Positions 59,566 to 64,000 of a stretch of DNA of 64,000 nt are shown in pieces. Within the stretch, counting starts at the first letter, position 1, and each line of letters starts with the position of its first letter. Source of the DNA: Theocolax elegans (lineage: Eukaryota; Arthropoda; Insecta; Hymenoptera; Cerocephalidae); assembly GCA_026168455.1 (NCBI GenBank), contig CM047430.1:7171277-7235276 (forward strand). The letters run 5' to 3'. The notes under the pieces are model-generated. The model made no database searches, was not told the DNA's origin, and saw only the letters and a program-made list of their open reading frames with translations. A program made the position numbers and the translations under genes.

Positions 59566-59916
59566 CTTTGAAGATAGTGATTATTTGCTTTGAATCTGAA
59601 CTCACTGTAGAATGGCCTAGAATTTTGCGAACTATGAAATTGCTAAACAAACGAAACGAAGCATCTTTTTACCTTTGGAATTTTCTTGAATTTATTGTAA
59701 TTAATCGAACACCATTATATGTACAAATGTTGCCTTTTATAATTCATAAAATTGGGCAAGTTCCAATATCAGATCATGAAAGAAACATGCAGAGTATTAT
59801 AAGAGAGAAAATAAACAGTAGTACTATCAGCATAACGAAATCAAGAGGCACACTTCTTATGGATCTCCTTCGCGAGTTGAAAAAATTAAAAGAAGAAATA
59901 GGTGAACGAAAATTTG
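59566..59916 (+). CDS. unc80: unc80 homologue, next exon (partial gene)
   Basis: A 351-nt exon from the acceptor TATTTCAG (ends 59565) to the donor G|GTAAGT (from 59917), again phase 1 on both sides. The intron between the two exons is only 144 bp. It encodes ALKIVIICFESELTVEWPRI..., YLWNFLEFIVINRTPLYVQM, LPFIIHKIGQVPISDHERNM and a Lys/Glu-rich end. This is the conserved UNC80 block with a helical, partly hydrophobic run and the R-x-P-hydrophobic motif (NRTPLYV). The frame is open throughout with no damage, unlike every other coding segment in the window. The downstream exon lies beyond 64000 or was not recognised. Confidence 0.82.
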
Positions 59917-61270
59917 GTAAGTAATTTGTAAATGATAAATTGAATAATTTTTTAAAAATATTATACAATGTAAAAAGGTAAAAGTAACATGTATGTTAGC
60001 ATAAAGCACCAGAAGAAATATGAAAAAAAATTAATAGTTTATACTCACTTTATTTATTTAAAACTTCTATTTCATTCCTCATAAAAAAGAAAAATGTAAA
60101 AATATTTTTTATTATCTACAGATGAGATTTGATTACATGCAGAAAGTACACAATGTTTTGTGATTGCATATTTATAAACATTCCGCTATCCTTTACGCGA
60201 ATCAAATGGTTATTATAAAGTTTTTACAGATTTACTATAACGTAGGGGAGACTGGGGAAAAAGGATTTTTTTGATTTCTCGCCTGCTATTAGTGCTATCT
60301 ATATAATACCAATGACATCTCTTTAAGAATGTTTATATGATCGACGTTTATATGATGAACTAATTGGAATATAGTTTAAAGAAATTTTTATTTTTATTTT
60401 TTTATAACAATTTTTGGCCTGTTTTCGCTATTTTACTCGTTTTGTACATTTATCATTACAATGCGTCGAAAAACTTGTCATTTGTACAATAGGAAAAAGG
60501 TTTGTGATTGCATGACAAACATTTTGTGTATTTAAGTTTTTTAAATTGGCACAACAGATTTTGGGATTTTTGTACAAAAACTGAAAAATATTTTCAAACG
60601 TTAATAAACGTGTACCAAGGTCAAATATCCATTGAAGTAACTACGGGATCATTTTCTACCTACAAAAACCGAATTTCACCCAGATTTTGATAAAAAAAAA
60701 TTTAGGTAGACCGACGTTGTGAGCATTAGAAAATACCAAAAAACGTGTTTTTTTTATTTTAGGTCACATTTAAATAAGCATAACTTTAAGCCAAATTAAC
60801 TTTTTGTAGTAAACCTCGAACAGAAAGAAAGCTTAGACCAATACTAATCTAACCGCGTCGGGTTTTTTTAAAAACATTAAAAACTGTTAATTTGGTAGCA
60901 TTTAGAAGATGTGCAAAATTTGAAAAAACAAGTGTTTATATTTAGCTGTTTCAAAATTTTTGTTGACAAAATAATTGTATTCTATATAGCTAGATTAAAA
61001 GTCTATAGTAATACGAAGACTTTGCCGTCGACTGGATAAAAAAACACTAATTTCTCAAATTTTGGTGCTACTTTGAAAAATGTTAAAAAATGATGAAAAA
61101 TAGCCTATTTTTGAATGTTTAAAATCGCATACCTACGTCCTTAATTGATTTAGAAGGCTACAATTTTGGCTCACTTACTTTTTTCTATAGTATAGTAACA
61201 TACTAAATTTTTAGCCCGATTGGTTGACCCCCCCCCCGGGCCGATTTACAAAAAAGTATTGGAATGACCC
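59917..61270. other. Intron of unc80 with unassigned repeat-like sequence
   Basis: Starts with the donor GTAAGT. 59930-60240 is AT-rich with nothing visible. From about 60243 (GTAGGGGAGACTGGGG) to a run of C at about 61228-61237 the sequence has the feel of an old transposon, but I find no inverted repeats or frames to support that. Confidence 0.45.
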
Positions 61271-62274
61271 ATATATATATGGGGTATTCCACGTAAAGTG
61301 GTCCGATCAAAATTTTAAAAAGCACCAAATTTTGGGTATACTATGCAAATGTTTTTCAGAATACAGAAAAAAATTTTTAGGTACTGGAATCTATATGCTC
61401 AAAAGTTATTCTAACCTCAAAAAGTGAATTTTTCCATATTTCTTTCAACACCAGCTGGGTTTACCGCTATTTAACTCAAAATCTATCAACTTTTACTATA
61501 GAACATTATATGTAACATTCGTTGCTAATTATATCTAGAATTTATTCTTCAGGGTTAGAATTTCTAATCTCAAGGTCAATGTTACATAAACTACATGTCA
61601 ATATTCAACTTGAAAAAAGTGCAAGTGCGCCACCTTTGATTTTTTCATCCAAAAGTCTAAAAGAAAGCTTGGAGCAATACCTTTCAAATGGTCTGTAGCA
61701 TTTTTATGGCCTCCAATTCTGTAAAAAGTTATGACAATTTAAAGAAAGACAAAAAATTTACAAAATTTAACATGGTAATTTCCATTTAAATTTTTAAAAA
61801 AATTTCGTGTTTCTTTAAATTGTCATAACTTTTTACAGAATTGGAGGCCATAAAAATGCTACAGACCATTTGAAAGGTATTGCTCCAAGCTTTCTTTTAG
61901 ACTTTTGGATAAAAAAATCAAAGGTGGCGCACTTGCACTTTTTTCAAGTTGAATATTGACATGTAGTTTATGTAACACTGACCTTGAGATTAGAAATTCT
62001 AACCCAGAAGAATAAATTCTAGATATAATTAGCAACGAATGTTACATATAATGTTCTATAGTAAAAGTTGATAGATTTTGAGTTATATAGCGGTAAACCC
62101 AGCTGGTGTTGAAAGAAATATGGAAAAATTCACTTTTTGAGGTTAGAATAACTTTTGAGCAAATAGATTCCAGTACCTAAAAATTTTTTTCTGTATTCTG
62201 AAAAACATTTGCAAAGTGTACCCAAAATTTGGTGCATTTTAAAATTTTCATCGGACCACTTCACGTGGAATACC

Positions 62275-62290
<16 letters not shown>
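61271..62290. mobile_element. Foldback element V (~490-bp arms)
   Basis: Starts (TA)n GGGGTATTCCACGTAAAGTG at 61281 and is matched in reverse complement to 62280 (CACGTGGAATACCCC), with a near-zero loop at about 61785. The terminal bases are related to foldback I (GGGCTATTTCACGT), so this is the same broad family with a different body. No transposase frame. Arms are nearly perfect. Confidence 0.9.
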
Positions 62291-62310
<20 letters not shown>

Positions 62311-62450
62311 TAAATATTCCGCCGCACACACACACACACCCACACGCACACGTACACGCACACGCACACGCACACGCTCCCGCACACACCCGCACACACC
62401 CGCACACACCCGCACCCACGCCCACACACATACACAAACTCTCACACAGA
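62276..62450. repeat. (TA)n and (CA)n-type microsatellites
   Basis: (TA)n at 62277-62304, then TTAAATAAATATTCCGCCG, then a long CACACA/CGCACA tract from about 62325 to 62450. The linking block is repeated before the (CA)n at 63630. Confidence 0.92.
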
Positions 62451-62466
62451 TACACACACATATATA

Positions 62467-63525
62467 TAATGAACCAGTTAAAAAAGAAAATTTTCTTTTA
62501 ATGTATGGAATCAGTAATAATATACTTGAATAGAGTGTAGCTAAATTTTTAGACTTGAGTTTCAATTAGTACCAGAGTTGTAGCCGATCAAAAAATCGAA
62601 TTTTTTGAAAAAAATGACTTTTTGGCCATTTTTATCACTTAATAACTCAAAATCTAACAATTTTTTTATATACAGTAAATTTGAAAAAGTTTGTAAATTT
62701 AACGAAGAATCTGTTGAAATATTTAATTTATATTATATATAAAAAAAGGGTTGTACGATCAAAAATATTTAAGCCATCCAAAAATCTAATTCATCGATGA
62801 TTAATTACCTTCAAAATGATGCAAAGTTTCAGTGCAGCAGAGCATTTCAGACAAAGCTATGGTGTTTTTAGGCAAATTTCTTAAAAAAAGAAAGAGCAAA
62901 TGCAATTTATGAAAAAAACAGAGTAACCGTATACTTGCATTCAAACAATATGACACTATTATTCCTCAATAATACTAAAATATACTATTTATTGTTAGTC
63001 ACTGATACTTTTCAATGTCTAAGCTGCTTAAAAACACAAATCAGTAGGTATAAACAGTTATATGGATTTATTGGAATTATAAATGTTTCAGGTATTTATC
63101 CAATTATATAACAGGTATAGTCACTTATACATATTGTTTTGTGTTTTAATCAGCTTAGAGATTGAAAAGTATCAGTGACTAACAATAAATAATATATTGT
63201 TTTATTGATTATAACTATATTAAATGTTTTAAACTAATATAAATTAAATATTTCAACAGATTCTTCTTGAAATTTATAAACTTTTTCAAATTTAATGTAT
63301 AAAAGAAAAAATTGTTAGATTTTGAGTTATTAAGTGATAAAAATGTCCAAAAAGTCAATTTTTACAAAAAATTCGATTTTTTGATCGGATACAGCTCTGG
63401 TACTAATTAAAATTCAAGTCTAAAAATTTAGCTACACTCTATTCATGTATTTTTTACTGCTTCCATACATTAAAACATAATTATTTTTTTTAACTGTAAC
63501 ACTTTACATGGAATCTCCCATATGT
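62467..63525. mobile_element. Foldback element VI
   Basis: Reverse-complement blocks join 62490-63060 and 63070-63480, for example TAGAGTGTAGCTAAATTTTTAG with its complement at about 63425, and GTCACTGATACTTTTCAATG at 62998 with its complement at about 63160. The right end reads CTTTACATGGAATCTCCCATAT, like the ends of foldback V. The left end lacks this terminus and abuts the (CA)n tract. Confidence 0.8.
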
Positions 63526-63730
63526 ATACATATATATGTTGATATATATGATCTTGAATTCTTAGACACGGCGGCGGCGGCGAAATATTTATATATTATA
63601 GAGAGATATATATTAAATAAATATTCCACTGCACACACAGACACACACACACACACACACACGCACACACACGCACACTCAAACACACCCACGCACACGC
63701 ACACACGCGCACCCACACACACACATTAAT
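63526..63730. repeat. Microsatellite region: GGC run, (TA)n and (CA)n
   Basis: A short GGC run near 63570, TATATATTAAATAAATATTCCACTG at about 63609, then (CA)n with CGCA variants to 63725. The pre-(CA)n block closely matches that at 62300. Confidence 0.85.
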
Positions 63731-64000
63731 GGGCCCCTACTCTGGAACGTTGTCTATGACGGTCTGCTTAGGCAGCAACTTCCGGAGGGTGTCTCGATGG
63801 TGGCTTTCGCGGACGACGTGGCGCTAGTGGTGGTCGCAAAGAGTGTCGAAGAAATCGAATATCTCGGAGACGTCTCTATAGAAGTGGTCGCCACTTGGTT
63901 GAGAGACCACGGACTTAGTCTGGCGGCGGAAAAAACGGAGGCGGTGCTCATCTCTTGCACAAAAAAGGAGAGGACCGCCACCTTCACGGTAGGTGTAGAA
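63731..64000 (+). pseudogene. R1-type LINE reverse transcriptase fragment, runs off the window
   Basis: 90 codons open from GGGCCCCTACTC to the window end with no stop: GPLLWNVVYDGLL..., then MVAFADDVALVVVAKSVEEI, then WLRDHGLSLAAEKTEAVLIS. The box FADD at 63806-63817 is the catalytic motif of non-LTR RTs, and PLLWNVVYDGLL with AEKTEAVL is typical of the R1 clade. There is no start codon: the fragment is cut at its 5' side exactly where the (CA)n tract and ATTAAT end, just inside the normal GxxxGPLLW motif. How far it continues to the right is not visible. Confidence 0.85.

Overview
This is eukaryotic, almost certainly insect, DNA made mostly of repeats. The only host gene seen is two exons of an unc80 homologue (59209-59916), with GT/AG introns. 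The repeats (Ty3/gypsy elements primed by tRNA-Lys, R1-type and Jockey/CR1-like LINE fragments, a tRNA-derived SINE, palindromic MITEs) fit an arthropod. Hymenoptera is my guess, from general resemblance only.

Layout. 1-9424 is a satellite array of about 34 monomers of 274 bp, each with a strong dyad. 9425-11816 holds unassigned sequence and a 966-bp foldback element. 12495-34913 is one large Ty3/gypsy element (element 1): LTRs of 1.4-1.5 kb, AAAT target duplication on both sides, tRNA-Lys PBS, gag, a -1 frameshift signal, pol with a broken integrase, an unusual third ORF with a Gag-like zinc-binding tail, and a PPT. Its 5' part (flank, LTR, leader, start of gag) is present three times in tandem, and each copy carries a solo LTR of a second, related family.

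34914-38081 holds flank, half a foldback, a relic LTR with an array of CRE-like sites, and another foldback. 38092-38310 is a tRNA-derived SINE with a perfect 10-bp target duplication. It lies beside a decayed minus-strand gypsy element (element 2, about 38321-42466) whose leader and gag start are triplicated as 928-bp units. 45836-48184 is a foldback element with a solo LTR in its centre. 48236-49395 holds a minus-strand LINE reverse transcriptase fragment and a possible ORF1 relic.

49396-56540 is a third gypsy element (element 3): LTR with CRE array, a PBS that opens a 34-bp tandem repeat, a leader+gag segment present twice (2,064-bp period), RT, and a 3' LTR stub. 56541-58907 holds LTR relics, a foldback and a probable solo LTR. 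The unc80 exons follow. The downstream intron is filled with foldbacks joined to (TA)n and (CA)n tracts, and the window ends inside an R1-type LINE RT.

The strongest themes are (1) tandem amplification of the leader/gag segment in all three gypsy elements, which is either a real process or an assembly fault; (2) a complete-looking frameshift signal and an env-position zinc-binding ORF in element 1; and (3) regulatory or structural repeats (CRE arrays, PBS repeat, satellite dyad). No intact autonomous transposon is present.
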